Positions 12,851-26,500 of a stretch of 64,000 nucleotides of DNA are shown piece by piece. The notes beneath the pieces are model-generated. The model was given only the letters and a program-made list of their open reading frames with translations. It made no database searches and was not told the DNA's origin. The translations under genes and the position numbers were made by a program. The stretch is from Trichopria drosophilae. Lineage: Eukaryota > Arthropoda > Insecta > Hymenoptera > Diapriidae. The stretch covers positions 24,255,001-24,319,000 of the forward strand of contig CM059582.1 in NCBI GenBank assembly GCA_030407085.1, read 5' to 3'. The first letter of the stretch is position 1; each line of letters begins with the position of its first letter.

Positions 12851-15049
12851 TGAATTCGCCATTTCGAATTTTTAAAATCTCTGTACAGATTCGCAAACAG
12901 CAGCTACAAAATCCCCCGAGTACCCAGTTTAATCTCGATGCAATTGAACATTTTTATTTGTTAATTTCAACTAATTTATTAGCCACCGTACCGGAAAGGG
13001 TTTTGAAGTATTTGGTTAACTTGTATGTAGACGATGCACAGAGATCGACTTATTTACTATATGTTATACAGTTTAGAATCACTGTTTTCTTAAAGTCGAG
13101 CAATATAGACAATAACTCATGATTGTTTCTCGTAAAGTATCGGGCACTTGAAGTTGCCATTTATGCCAATAAGGTCATGAGCAATTAAATTAACCCTTTA
13201 ACCTCGAAAGGGCCCTTTACATGCTTTCAGCTGTTTCCATATAATCTAAACCATTGTATGGGAAATGACGTTCAGAATCTTCATCCCTATTTATTTTTAG
13301 TTTCTGGGAATGATTAAGCGTGGCGCTAGTAATGGTACTCTGCAAAAAATGATAATCAATTGAAGACAATCCATAAAGTGGATTTTTATTTTTCATATTT
13401 CTTTTATAAATATATCTAATATTATTTTATAAACTCAGTTATAACAAATTGTAAAAAAATAATTATGCTTCGTAGCATTCATAATTTTTCAAGTTTGTTT
13501 ATTTATATATCAGAAACTGAATAATTAGATCTGAATGATTGGTTCGTACATTCTTCTGGCACGATAGTAACGAAAAATACAACAAATACATTATAGGAAT
13601 TTTGGGACACTACATTCTGACCTTATATTCTATTCAGAAAAGTTTATAAAAAATAACCAGCAGCTTCTGAAAAAGTTCAGGACTTTTCCGGAGACTTGTG
13701 ATGTCCGTTATTCATGATTTCTCTGTTCACGGAAAATAATGTTTAACCCCTACAGCAAAATATTCATCTGACACAGCTTAACCTAAACACAGTTAAACGC
13801 AGTTCGGCTCTATCAGTCAAACTCGTTTAGCTACCGCAGTTTTTCTCTCTTACCTCAACACTTTAGCTGCCTTAAGATATATATCTCAGCAAACACAGCC
13901 TATCAATTGGACTAAATAATGGACTATTTTTCATTTCTCTTATATTTATAGACGTGAAATTATATTTATGTGTGATCACGTATTAATCTGCACTAAAAAA
14001 TAGTGATTAGTACAATGAAAGAAAGGTTAAAAACCGATATAGTACGTGACTTGTAACCTTCATTACATGCGTTTATTCACGTATCAACTTTATTAATAAT
14101 AAAATAAAATATGAGTCCCGACTCTGTTAACTTATTTTTCACAAAGAAATCAATTTTAACCGCAACTTGCTCGTTTATACAGCGAATAATTTGACAGCAT
14201 ACATGCACTTGTCTTTCAGCCAGTTATCTTTTGCAGTGACAACCAAACACCCGCAGATAAATTCATTAAGCTGTGGTAGCTAAATGAATTTTCTGTATTA
14301 CATTTATAAATTATTGTGACAGACTTATAATTGTGCTCGTATAATCAAACGCCTGTCAACCAAAGTATTTGAGCTAACGTAACCTAAATATTTTTTTCCG
14401 TGTTGTTTTCAATTTTTGTTAACACTTTTTTTTAGAACAAAACGTCTACATTTTGTAGGTAAATTAAGCAATAATTCTCAGTATTTCAAAACAGTAAATG
14501 TTTAGTATTTGGTATGTGTTATAAATGCTTGTGTATACAACAGTTATTACATACAGCTCAAGATTAAGATATCAATAATGCTTACCTCCCTTGAATTATC
14601 TATTATTGAACACTTCAAAATTAAACTAAAATTCAATAAATTCTTTGAAAATTATGGTAAGAAAGTTTTTTGGAACTAATATACTTACTTTTTAATGAAT
14701 TCCTTTCATCATCTCTAACGTATTTAGTGTTAATGAAATCGGAATATTTAGCAACTAAAAGAGTGCCCTTTTATCGATGAAGAACAAAGCGATTAAGCGT
14801 TTGATTGTCAGATACTGCTAGATTAAAAACCTGAAATTAAATGTTTTTCCAATAAAAATCTGGTTGAAACAAATTAAAATTCAGAAACTTTTGTATCTAT
14901 TATAATGTATAAAGATAAGTGACACAATGCAAAGAATATCCATAACATAGATTTAAGTAACAAATTAATGTTTAGATTCACCACGATTATAGCTCTCTTA
15001 GGTTTCACTTTAGCTTAAGTTTTAGGTTAAGTTAAGCAACGGTGCACTG
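12851..15049. other. Intergenic, no gene recognised
   Basis: AT-rich DNA. The open frame at 12805-13122 (plus) begins inside the preceding repeat and has no family match I can name. A ttaaccctttaacctcg string at about 13191 resembles the outer end of the piggyBac-like element at 18431 but has no partner. Confidence 0.4.
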
Positions 15050-15675
15050 CCCTGACGAAAATGGGACACTCTTTTAAGTGGCCATGAAGTATCCCTGAAG
15101 CGTTTTGCACATTCATAAAATGTATTATGCACTCTTAAATGGCATTTAAAAGAACGAAATTGTAACCTAAGTGTGAATTTGGACAATCGAGTGTCCTAAA
15201 AATGTTCGGATGAATTTTTTTTCAGGAAGTGTTCATTCAGTTGTAATATGTAAAGGGTAAATTTTGCAGCATTCCTGTGAGTGTACAATGGTCTTCGTTA
15301 TCGGGTTTCTAAGTTTCTCGTAACACTTCCCTTGATGTATGCAATGTCACCATTTTCAATTTGACGGACATTCAAATGTATCAAAGTCCGAAACCAATTA
15401 CAGTGTGGGACGTCACATTTTTATTTATTGTTCCGGTGTCTTTTGGGCATCTTCTTCTGGAATTTTGTTTTTGCAAGGACTATTTAGGTCGAAAGTTGCC
15501 AATAAATGTTAATTCGATGTCCAGGTGTCTTAGTGCGCACTAGTACAGTCAGTGAAAACTGACATTTTTTTATGATTACATTTTCATTCACCCTTTGAAC
15601 ACTTCTGGGGCATTTATGGGATGCTTAATTTCACACTTCGTGAACACTTAACGGAGTGTCCGATTTTCGCCAGGG
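15050..15675. mobile_element. MITE-like element with about 31-bp inverted ends
   Basis: The left end starts ccctgacgaaaatgggacac and the right end, reverse-complemented, starts ccctggcgaaaatcggacac. The ends match at 27 of 31 positions. The element is 626 bp with no transposase. No clean target duplication could be identified, so the superfamily is left open; a hAT-like origin is one option. The frame at 15361-15543 lies inside it and is not supported as a gene. Confidence 0.7.
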
Positions 15676-17605
15676 TGGGCAATATACTTTCGCGGGTGTA
15701 TATATTTTAAAATTTTTTCCAATTTACTTATACCGAAAAACTGAATAATTATACTATACTATACTAATTATCATATTTTCATTACGTCATTTATCACAGA
15801 AAATTGTTACACCATGTGTCACGTCATATATCACACGATTTATCAGATTAATATTTTTAGCAGAGTCATATTCGTTTTTAAATTCTTTGAAGCAAAGTAT
15901 CATACTTTTTAATGTATAAAAATTCTGTTCTTTGCATACAAATTTGGTGTTTACTTTCTTTATTGAATAAGTACACAGACGTCTTTTAATTTCACATAAA
16001 AAATCATATACTTCAAAACACTACGTTTCAAATTCGAATGAAAAACATTTTCGCACATCTACCGAATATAATTTTTTGTTGCAAGGGTGAATAAAATTCG
16101 TAATGAATAGAAGGTTTAAATCTAATTTAACACAGTTTAAAAAAATATTGAAATTATTGAAATATTCAATTTTCTAAGCAGACAGATCTAATTCGATCCA
16201 ATTACCCAACTTTCGATGCATATTTTAATTAGTAGAATAAGTTCTTAATTCCAAGAATTGTTTAATTTTTCATCGATATCTATATATTTTATGAGAAATC
16301 TATGCAACACACGTATGTTTTTTAGTAGCTGAAATAAATTAAAAGATTATATTGTACTTACTCGTAAATAAGTAGAATTTAAATGATAGCTTCATACAAT
16401 ATCTAATCATTCGCATATTAACTGCATGCTAACTAGTGGTACTAGGTCCATCTACATACGGAGCGGCAAACTAAATAGATCTTGAAGATGTGGGTTCGTG
16501 TCAAAAATATAGGGTTTGGTTTTAAGGTGCTCGATCGGTAATACATGAATACAAATTTAAATATAAAATGTTATATTTTTTATTCATTTTCTGATTATGT
16601 GTATATTACAGCAGAATTTGGAAACTGTTTGAGGTGAGATAATTATCTAAATAAATAGATAATAAATTTCAATTGCATTCTCAAAGGTAGGTTACGACTT
16701 TACTGACAGATATTTTATTCAGACTAATAAAAAATTAATAAATACATTTATAGAATCGGTTATATAGGTTAATATTTTCATTATTTACAGTATTAATTTA
16801 TAATAATTAATAGTTAACTGAAAATTTCTCAATTGAAATTATTTCTGTTTGCTGCTCTACAAGTCTTTTTAAGTAAAACACAGATGGCGAGCAGTTTCTA
16901 GTTTAGTGTTTGAAACCTTCAAATTACATTTTGTTAAATGTAATAAACATAGCATAACTGAATAAATGATTTGTTGACACAAAAATACAAATAAAATATA
17001 TAATAATCATAAAAAATATATAGTTTTATTTCGGCATTTATAATATTACTACCGTGCTTCTATTTGAAGTGTTACGTTTAATGTATTAAAATATTAGCAC
17101 ATTTAAAAATTTACAAAAAGCGGTTCTAAAATATTTCGCTGATAAGGTAGGAATTTACGCTGAAAATCGAAAATTAAAAATGTCTGAATCAATTTGTCAA
17201 AATTAGGGGTCTGTAAGAGTGATTCTACTTACTGTATACAATTAACAAATGCCAAAGAAATCAATTCGGAATAAAATGAGAACTATTGGAAGTAGGTGGT
17301 TTTTATTAATTACCAATAACTCTTGATCAATTCTTAATTAACTTATTTTGCATTCTGTACTAGTCCGTATATAGAAAATAGGATTACCTTTGCACCTTTG
17401 GTGCTGAAAGTTTTTTATTTTAAACAGATACCATGTAGTGGATTTCTTCCTATGCAAGAGAAGAAAAATTAACCATCTTTGATTTTATATTTTTTGGTAC
17501 TTTGACCGAACTGAATATTTTCATGGTAGAAATATAATTCTACCAGGTTCGTTGGAGGACGAGTGAGGTTTGGACGTAAGGACGTAAAAAAAGAAAAAAT
17601 TCATC
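15676..17605. other. Intergenic, no gene recognised
   Basis: Very AT-rich sequence without long open frames, strong repeats or RNA-gene signals that I could support. Confidence 0.4.
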
Positions 17606-18180
17606 TATTATTTATTTATTTATTTATTTACTATTTATTAACGGGCGGATTCGCCCTTGAAATATACATAAATTATTGAGACATAAGAACTATACATCGA
17701 GGTAAGATACACAAGAAACAAACAATAGCGCATACAAACTACGTTTTTAATGAATAACTCGCAGTGGCGATACTTCACGCATTATACGCAGCCAAAATGG
17801 CTCTGCTACACTCAGAAATAAAAGATTTTGATGAAAGATGATTAACAAGAGTGGCTATAGCACATAATGTTCTATATATTCTATAAGTACGTATAGGTGT
17901 ACGAGAAGGGAACAGTTTAGAGACATCAGGCGATTTAGTAGATCCCACTACAATTTTATATACCGTCAAAATATCTATATATTTATGAAGCGAATGAATT
18001 GTCGGAAGCTGAAATAACGTTGAAATACCAGAAAAATCATGTCAAAAACGATGCATAGGGCTATTAGTTTTGCTCGAAAGATATCTTAAAAATTTTCTCT
18101 GAACAGACTCTAATATCGTAACATCGGATTTAGTGTGAGGGGAGATTATTTTCGATATTCGACAAGAATTCATTTTATTT
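17606..18180 (-). mobile_element. 5'-truncated LINE, C-terminal end and 3' tail
   Basis: The minus strand encodes ESVQRKFLRYLSSKT, then after one stop the segment ending at about 17775 (LTVYKIVVGST, then PIRTYRIYR). This order is typical of the end of the reverse-transcriptase ORF of non-LTR retrotransposons. The 3' UTR contains a GC hairpin (gggcg-gatt-cgccc at 17641-17656) and ends in a run of taaa units (about 17607-17635) in place of poly(A). The copy is dead: it is 5' truncated and has an in-frame stop. Confidence 0.75.
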
Positions 18181-18430
18181 TTGTTTTAATCACCCTAGTG
18201 AGTATCATATAGAGAATGAATTACTAGTTATAACGAATGAAATTCTACTTGCATATAAGTGTCATTTTATTTGCACTTGTTCACAAAAGGCGTTCACTGC
18301 AAAACTTCTAAATCGTAATTATATCAAAAGTATTTATTCGTACTCCACTGTTAACGCTGATAACTTAGTGTGCTTTGCGATTTGAAGCAATTAAATACTC
18401 ACCATTTATTTTCCTATGATGGTGCTTTAA

Positions 18431-19771
18431 CCCTTTAACGGGAAAATTGCAGTTTCCGAATACCCTAATTTTAACGAAGTGCCAATTAATAAAAACAGTG
18501 GAGTATACTCCCCAATAACCATATCCGACTTTTTTTGGGTATGTTCTTTCGATTGGTAATGTTTAAAATGAAAAAAAAAGTTTTACCCGTTATGTTTGTA
18601 ATTTAAGTGAAAAAAATGCAAATTTTTTCGCTGATTTTTTTTTGTAATTCAATATTTTTACCTTGAAATACGTTACCGAATCAGCTAAAATTTTTTTAGA
18701 TCGTGCAATTTTTATCCAAACTTCAAAATTACACCCACAGAAAAAATTATATTCATCGAGATGAGTTCAAAATGGCGGCCGAATGTTGGAAAATAATCAA
18801 AAATCATCATTTCACCGTTTTTCCAGGTTTATCGTTGTTAATAGTGCTGGAATGCGCACTTACCATTTTAGATCAAAGTAATTTAATGCTAGTTATTTTA
18901 AATTTAACGTAAACAACAATGGTAAAACGAACTGCTGAAACTTAAAATGGCGGCTAAAAATACGAATATATCGCAAAAATATACCATTTTTTGTATTTTT
19001 TCGTTTTTTTCGAGAGAAAATAGTATAGAAATCAGTATCTGACGTTATTAGAGGAACAAAATATTGTTAAATTCTGCATTTTCAACTAAGAACAATTTCA
19101 TGGGAGGTGTCGATATCCACTATCAGCACCATAACAAACTACTGCCATCAATTAGATAAAAAAAGTGGACATGGATCGTCCTAAAAAGAATTGTACAGGC
19201 TTCACTGACAAATGCTAATGTTCTATTTAACATGGCTACTAATACCTCATCAAAATTGACAAAAAAGAGCTTTCTGTGAGTGTAGTCAGAGAATATTTCA
19301 ATCATTCAAAAAAGAAACACCTCAATGAGCACACGTGGGAGATCAAAAGAAATCAAAAATACTTCTCTGACAGCAAATGTTAAGTAAGAACAAATAAATA
19401 TTGTCGGGATTGTGAATTATTTTTATGCAAAAATTGTTATAAAAATAAACATTAAATAATGACTACAAAAAAACAAAAAAAAAGCGTAAAAAAAAATTAA
19501 AGAAAAAGGCAAAACAATTTAATTAAAAAAATGACCCAAAAAAAAGTAAAAAAAAAAATATAAAAATGTTTAAAAAGTTAAAAAAAAAAAATTCTCAATA
19601 AAAATCAACCTTCACCCGGTGAGAATTGGAAACACTGATTTCCCACACATGATCAATGGCTAATAGATGTTAAATGTTTTGGATATATGTAAACATTCAA
19701 TTCTGATCCATTATAGGGATTGATTCGTTAAAGTTAGAGTAATTGGAAACTGCAATTTTCCCGTTAAAGGG
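18431..19771. mobile_element. piggyBac-like non-autonomous element
   Basis: The inverted ends begin ccctttaacgggaaaattgc, and their first 27 bases are identical at both ends. Similarity continues to about 47 bases. The left flank is TTAA and the right flank ATAA, consistent with a TTAA target duplication carrying one mutation. The interior is 1.3 kb, A-rich and without a transposase. Similar solitary ends occur at about 2908 and 13191. The assignment rests on end structure only. Confidence 0.75.
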
Positions 19772-20562
19772 ATAAACATATTATTTAATTATATAGTTTC
19801 AACAACGCATTACTAATGCTTTTAATATTTTCAATTTTAAGGACAAAGCAAGAGCAACTGGCAATATGGTATTGGCTAAATTTCATCAGTATATGAAAAA
19901 TATACACATTATCATACGCTGAAGAAAACAAGTCTTGAATTAAGTCCAATAGTTAGACCCAAAAGTTGATAAAAACTGGACGGATATTGCATAAAAAATG
20001 TCCCGGCAACTTATAGTTTTTCGTAAAAAGAACATCCACGTAATTTATTGACTAGAAACTGGATAAAAAATGTTTTGGTTAGTCATGTTGAATGTTCGGT
20101 AATATTAAAGTAATATTTTACAAAAACTGTTTACAATTTATCTAATAAAAGCATCAAAATACAATCTATGATTGTGTTACATTTTGTATCGAGAAATGAC
20201 CATATTTTATTACTCACAAACTAGCCAGTAACAAGTTTACGAGCCAAAAATTTGTCCAATATTAAGACTGAATTTCTAGCGCTACTGTATAATATATTAA
20301 ATTGAATTTTTACAGTAAATTTGTCATTGGGTGGCATGGGTTCATTTTTGGGAAGTATATGAAACTCTATGGAGAATAACATTCAATTTAAAGTACATAA
20401 TGCAATTTTTTGAATGCATTCAATTTAAGGTCTGACCTTAAAAGTCGTTCAATGTCGGAATTAAAATGTGTTTTTAGCACATTTAATGTATTTCCTTTTA
20501 GTAAAGTGTTATTCAAAGACATTGAGATATATTACTGTGGTTACAAATAATTAATCATACTT
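19772..20562. other. Intergenic 3' flank of gene B with dispersed repeat copy 2
   Basis: No gene was seen. The stretch 20165-20325 is the second member of the dispersed repeat described at 940-1100. Confidence 0.5.
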
Positions 20563-20568
20563 TTTATT
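20563..20568 (-). terminator. Poly(A) signal of gene B
   Basis: AATAAA on the minus strand, 22 bases beyond the TAA of gene B. The position and sequence fit a cleavage and polyadenylation signal. Confidence 0.5.
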
Positions 20569-20589
20569 TGTTACATATATTTTTAGCAT

Positions 20590-23500
20590 TTACAACATAC
20601 GACATTTCTTAACAGGATTCATTCTTGAATTTTTTGCGCATTGGAAATCTTTTGCGAATTCGGGTATGTTGGACATGGCTCCCAAAACGCGAGCTATTCC
20701 TGGTGCGTGGATGCCCTCAGTTTTAGTCATATAACGTGGGTTGTTATAAACGTAACAATGCATACTTGCTGCACTTATCCAGAATAGTTGTTTTGTATTA
20801 TAAGGAAGCCCTGCAAGTAAGGGCTCTGCGCCGTTTCTTTTAACCCAATCTTGATATGCTCGGTAAGCCACAGTCAGTCCAACATGGTCAGCGATATTTG
20901 ACACTTCTGTCGCCATACCGTTTACCTATAATTTTATAACATTTTTAGAATAGGCCATTATACAAATGTCATGAAAGCAGAATCTGTTCTATCTACCTTT
21001 CACATGGTGAATACATTAATTGTACAATTCCTGCATAAAAAATGGATTGATTTCTAGAATGGTTAACGAAGGTGAATAAATAATTTTTAAAAAAAGATAC
21101 GATAGGAATAGTTCGTTGTTTCATTTCGGAAGTTTATGAAATTTTAGTAATATTGCCATCAGAAAAAGTTATTGGATTAAAGAAAGATTAATTTCAATGG
21201 ATTGCTTCAAGCCATTCGTTTTTTTTTATTTACGGGATGAATACAGCGATGAAGAATGTACAGACCGTTCCTCAAAGACCAACAAGTTTAACAAAAATGT
21301 CAAAGAAAACGGTTGTCGCCATCTGATTCTGCGCACTTCATACTTTAAAAATCAATTTTAATCGAAATCCTACTTGCTCGCGTTCCTAAAATATTCCAAA
21401 ATGAGTTTCAAATCATTTTTATCCATTTTTACATTATTTGAGTTTACTACAAAACTGGAAAATATCGATTTTTCATTGTTACCTCACTCTTTTAATACAT
21501 AGGGAATGGAAGTTAATACATGTACAGCTGTGAACCGCTCTATAATTAAAAAAAACAATTAATATTATTGAACTCCAACGACAGAGAAAAGAAAGAAAAT
21601 TCAAAATAGCCTTTTGCAATCTCACAGCATACGAAGATTCCATCGAGTTTATTTTATAGCGATTCCATATGTATTCAAAAATTCTCGATGAGTCGATTCT
21701 CCAGCTTGCTCTGACCACAAACCTAATCTTTTATTATTTATATAATATATGCACTGCATAAAGTTATCTCACATTACATGAATTTTCAACGTTTTTGACA
21801 ACGAACAGACACACGTGCAATCTTTATGTTCCAATAAATCATTTTATTAAATAATTTATTGATTAAATAATATTTACTATTTTATTAATCCTATTTTATG
21901 ATATATGTTGTCATTTTATAAATACATATAAGAAGTAATGGAAAATCAAAGTTTTTCTTTTTTTTTTAATTGAACTCAAGTAATGTATAAATGGATAAAT
22001 ATGATTTCAAACTCATTGTTTTCGATTAAAATTTATTTTTAAAGTATGAAGTACGTAGATTAAGACGGCGACAATCGTTGACATTTTTGTTAAACTTGTT
22101 GGTCCTTGAGGAACGGTGTGTGTATGATATTCATTTTTCATCAATTTGTGAGATGATTGTGTTACTAAATTGTTAATAAGATATATTAAGGCGAATGAAT
22201 CAAGTTTCCCAAGCAGCAAGAGAAGTCATTTCGACTAAGCCAAAGTCAGATCAAATAAAATTTACCACTTTTCGACCAAAAAATTGTCCTGTGAGTCGAA
22301 TAGACTTTCAAGACCTAAATGCAAGTCGAAAATCACCTAAATATAACCTATCCTAAGAAATGGCTTTAAAATCCTATGACTTTAAAGTTATACATTGGGT
22401 CAAAATTACCAAAAATATGTCTTCAAAGACTATCACTGAGAGAAATGTTTCTTTACAGTTAACTTAATAGCTTAACAGTTAAGCTAAGAGAATTTAGATT
22501 TTGAACCTAATATAAAGTACTTTGTCCTAAAGTTTCTGTAATCCTGGCATCGGTTACACTTGTTATGTTCATAGTTAAGATAAGAAATTTAAATAGTAAC
22601 GATGAGATCATTACAGCGAATACTAGAATATTTTATGTAACACAAAGAGTATAATGTAGTTTGTTATCATTTCGTATAGGTTTGAAACTCTTTTCTGCCT
22701 TTGTTGCATAAAGTTCATATACTTCGATAAGTAGAAGATTTGGAAGTATACACTGAGAGAAATGTTTGTTTACAGTTAATGTAATAGCTTCATAGTAAAG
22801 TTTCGCCGAAACAGAGATACACAAACATACACACGTGCAGTTACTCGATTCCCTGCCAATTTTTCGACGCATTGTTGACATGCGCAGTTCAAACGGCAGA
22901 ATTTAATGCAAGCTTTATTAACAGTTAACGAACGCTCCTTGACTGTTAAAATATATGAGTTAACATAACAATAACATTACTGACATGCAGGAAAGTGCTG
23001 GTATTTTCATCTGAAAGTCACCTGTCGATCTGAAATTTACAGTTACACTTATAGTTTTACAGTTAAGCTAAGAGAATTTAGATTAGTGTAAGAGCCTTGA
23101 AATATTGCATTATCTATTAGTAAAAAATTTCTCTCAGTGTACGAGGGCGAAATTTCTTAATTGGTCAATATGTCTATATTTTGACTAACAGGTTAAAATT
23201 AAGACCTAATGGCATGCTGCACGTTTGACCTGAAAGTCGAATTCACAAAGGAAAATTACTTATAAGTCATTTGGACTAATAAGGTTATAATCGACGTCAC
23301 ATGCATACACGTAACTCACAATCTAACCTCAAACTGGGCAGTACTGGTCGTTCTTATTTTGTTACTTGGGTTGCTGCTACACTACTAGTTAGCAAAGGCA
23401 GCTGATGATCCATAGGAATAGGTACAGTTGCATAATATGCAATAATTCGAAAACTATCACCCAAAACCAAGTCGGTGCCCGCAACAATTTACACCTGGCA

Positions 23501-26500
23501 ACATAACTTTCATAATTTAACTTACATCTTCATTCGATATCTTCATATCATTGTATTGTTGAATGTAACAAGCCGCTCTCTTTTGGTATTCAAGTTTTGT
23601 TTTCGTGCCCCACCACTCCGCATTATTTCCAAGTTTATCAAAGTGACGACCCATATCATCCCAAGCATGAGTTGCTAATATAGCTACAATACTACCAGCA
23701 GTAGCATAATTCATATAAGCAGGTCGCTGGCTTTCATAAAATGGTCTTTGTAATACTCCAGCCGGAACCTCTGAAATAGAACAATTTTTGCTTCCGTTAG
23801 ATTGAACATAAATAATTATATTCGATTATTTGAACAAAACACCAATGGATGCAATCAACAAGAAGTCGTTTAATATGACGGAATTATAAACCTAGAGTGT
23901 TAAAATGTAACTTTATTTAGTGTAAGTTTAGTCTAATGTTAAGTTTACATGAATAATTTTAGTTATTATTCTTCCTACAGAGTTCAACATTCTGAACATT
24001 CAAAAACTAAGAGTTAACAATATATCATATAAAACTGAATTCAGCAATTGATATCTTATTTCTTACACTTTAAAAGCTGTGCTTTCAATATCGTCAACTC
24101 GAAAATACTGATGATTCAGGGTATACTAGTGAGTCTTACCAATGCTGTTGTCCCGGAAGTAATACAATAATTGACTGACATCAGCTGTCGATCCATGTTT
24201 TGACCAATCAGTGCCATTACTTTGTTTTCCGAGTAAATCATAGGATCTTCTCATGTTAAAATGGTTGATTGCAAGCATAGTCATCAAGTTGCTGGTAGCA
24301 TTGAATCTAACATTTTTATAATAGTTACTAATTTCCTTATCATCCAACAATTGATTCGGAAAAGCCATGTAAGTAGTGATCGATTTTACTTTTTCGATAG
24401 CTAGTTCACGGGTTTTCTCATCTATCCAAGTGGCCTGTACCGAAAGAATATTAATAAATGAAAAACCTAAAATATGTTCAATGATAGTAACGATATGAAA
24501 AATTTACTTTAGTTAGCATATCGGACATTTCAAATATAACGTCAGCAGCTATCTGATCGACGTTCTGTTTAGCTGAATGATCAAAATAAGTTTTAGCATA
24601 CAGATTTCCAGCAGCTAATGGAAATAGTTTAATATACGATAATAGACACTCGTTCCATCCTTGATCAGCTAGTTGCTTCCCATCTTGATTTTGTATTTGC
24701 GTTTTATAAGTTTGATAAGCCATTTGTACGTTATACCCATTCACATAAGGAATGGAAGCGTAGATGACACCCAACATCATAGCGTTCATTTGAGTTTTTT
24801 TCGTAGTAGATGATAACAATTTTTCCAGATATACGAAGTATTTTGGATAGATTACATTCACAATATCATTTTCAGTAATTGCTTTGGTCGGTTTTATCAT
24901 TTTATTTAGAAATTCCACCCATGGAATGCTAGGATATTTAGCAGCCAGTGTTTTAATTTTCATTGGGCTATGATTTTCGTCTGTCACCAGTGTCGTTCTC
25001 TCTAATACCTATTTAAAGTTTACAATTTCATTTGAACATTATAGTACCAGTACTAATACATGAATATAAAAAAGATTTAAGGTATGATACGAACTGCAGC
25101 TAATTGTTCCCAAAAAGCAAATGCATCATTCATCTCGGGTGCATAAGAATTTACGCTACGGGTATTTCCAACAAGAATATTGATAATAATCGAAAGAAGG
25201 TTTTTAGTTAACAAATTGACGTGTCTTTTATTGCTCAGTAGAAATTCTGGATATTCGGCATACATGTTTGATTCTCCAATCTGCAAGTGTACAAAATAAA
25301 AATCTAAACACAACAGTTTATTATTTAAAATATTCTTATGAAAGATGTCATTTTAAAGCAATTGCTATTAGTACAAAGGAAACGTCAGTCCTCCTTATTA
25401 GGCAAATAGTTCTAAACATTGGATTACGCAGATAAATAAAATAACTATTGCATTGTTCCTTACGTTAATTCTATTAATTGACCGATCTTCCATATCAGGT
25501 CTGACAGAGATGGATATGAAGCTTTGATATATGAATCCCATTTCATTAATTTTAGCAGCAATATCGGTCCAATGAGAAAAAGTTGCTTGATTCCATTTCG
25601 CTCCCTCCACCAACGGAAAACCACCCAATTGCTGTAGTATGGATTTGAGTGTTTTAACATCTTTGCTATTCAGGACACTATCTGCAAATTCATGTAGTAG
25701 TATTAATCTACTAAAATATTATTTTTGTTGGATAATAATTGTTTTAATACCCCAACCTATTTATTAATCTGAACTTACGTTTCATGCAATTTTGGTAGAA
25801 TGTTCTTGCACTTCGTAGTACATTGGATTCATTCCGTGGACTACGCTCCTCCAGTAAATCCAGTAATTTTAGATGCACCTTGTATTGAACAAGATTGTAC
25901 GTGTCTACACCGTATCTTCCATATCGAGCTACGTTTTTCCGAAATCCTCCGCATACGTACCCATAAAAATTTGTACAGGGCTTAATGCTACGATTCATAT
26001 TATTCCATACAGCAGTTGCTGAAAAATAAGTAATGAATAAATAATCATTTTATATAGTTTCACTTCATTTCTGTTTCGTACTAGTATATACAATGAAAAT
26101 CTCAAATGAAATTAAGGATCTGTATTTAAATGTAATGTTTTACTCACCTTCGTCTGCACATTTTTCGGTCTCGCAAAGTTCATCTTTTGCTTTTGACGAA
26201 ACTGTCCTCGTCCTATTATTCTTGACAGATGTATTTGGCAGACCAGTATTAGTCTTTTCTGTTGTACTCCTAGGAGAGCTAAATGTTGAAAATACTACGT
26301 CATGTTTTTCCGTAATACAGAATATAATTACATACTGACTTTGGTACTTTAACAGAAGCAGTGCTTGTAGTTGTAGGAGGTACAGTTGTCGGGACGGTAT
26401 GATCCTCTATGATGTTGGTTGGCTCCGAAACAATTTTAGGATGTGTGACATCCGGTGAATTTGTAGTGGGTGTAATGGTCGGTGTTATTTGTGAACTATC

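Noticed and set aside
12805..13122. 105-codon plus-strand ORF
   Set aside because: It starts inside a dispersed repeat and continues into AT-rich DNA without any motif or splice-supported extension.
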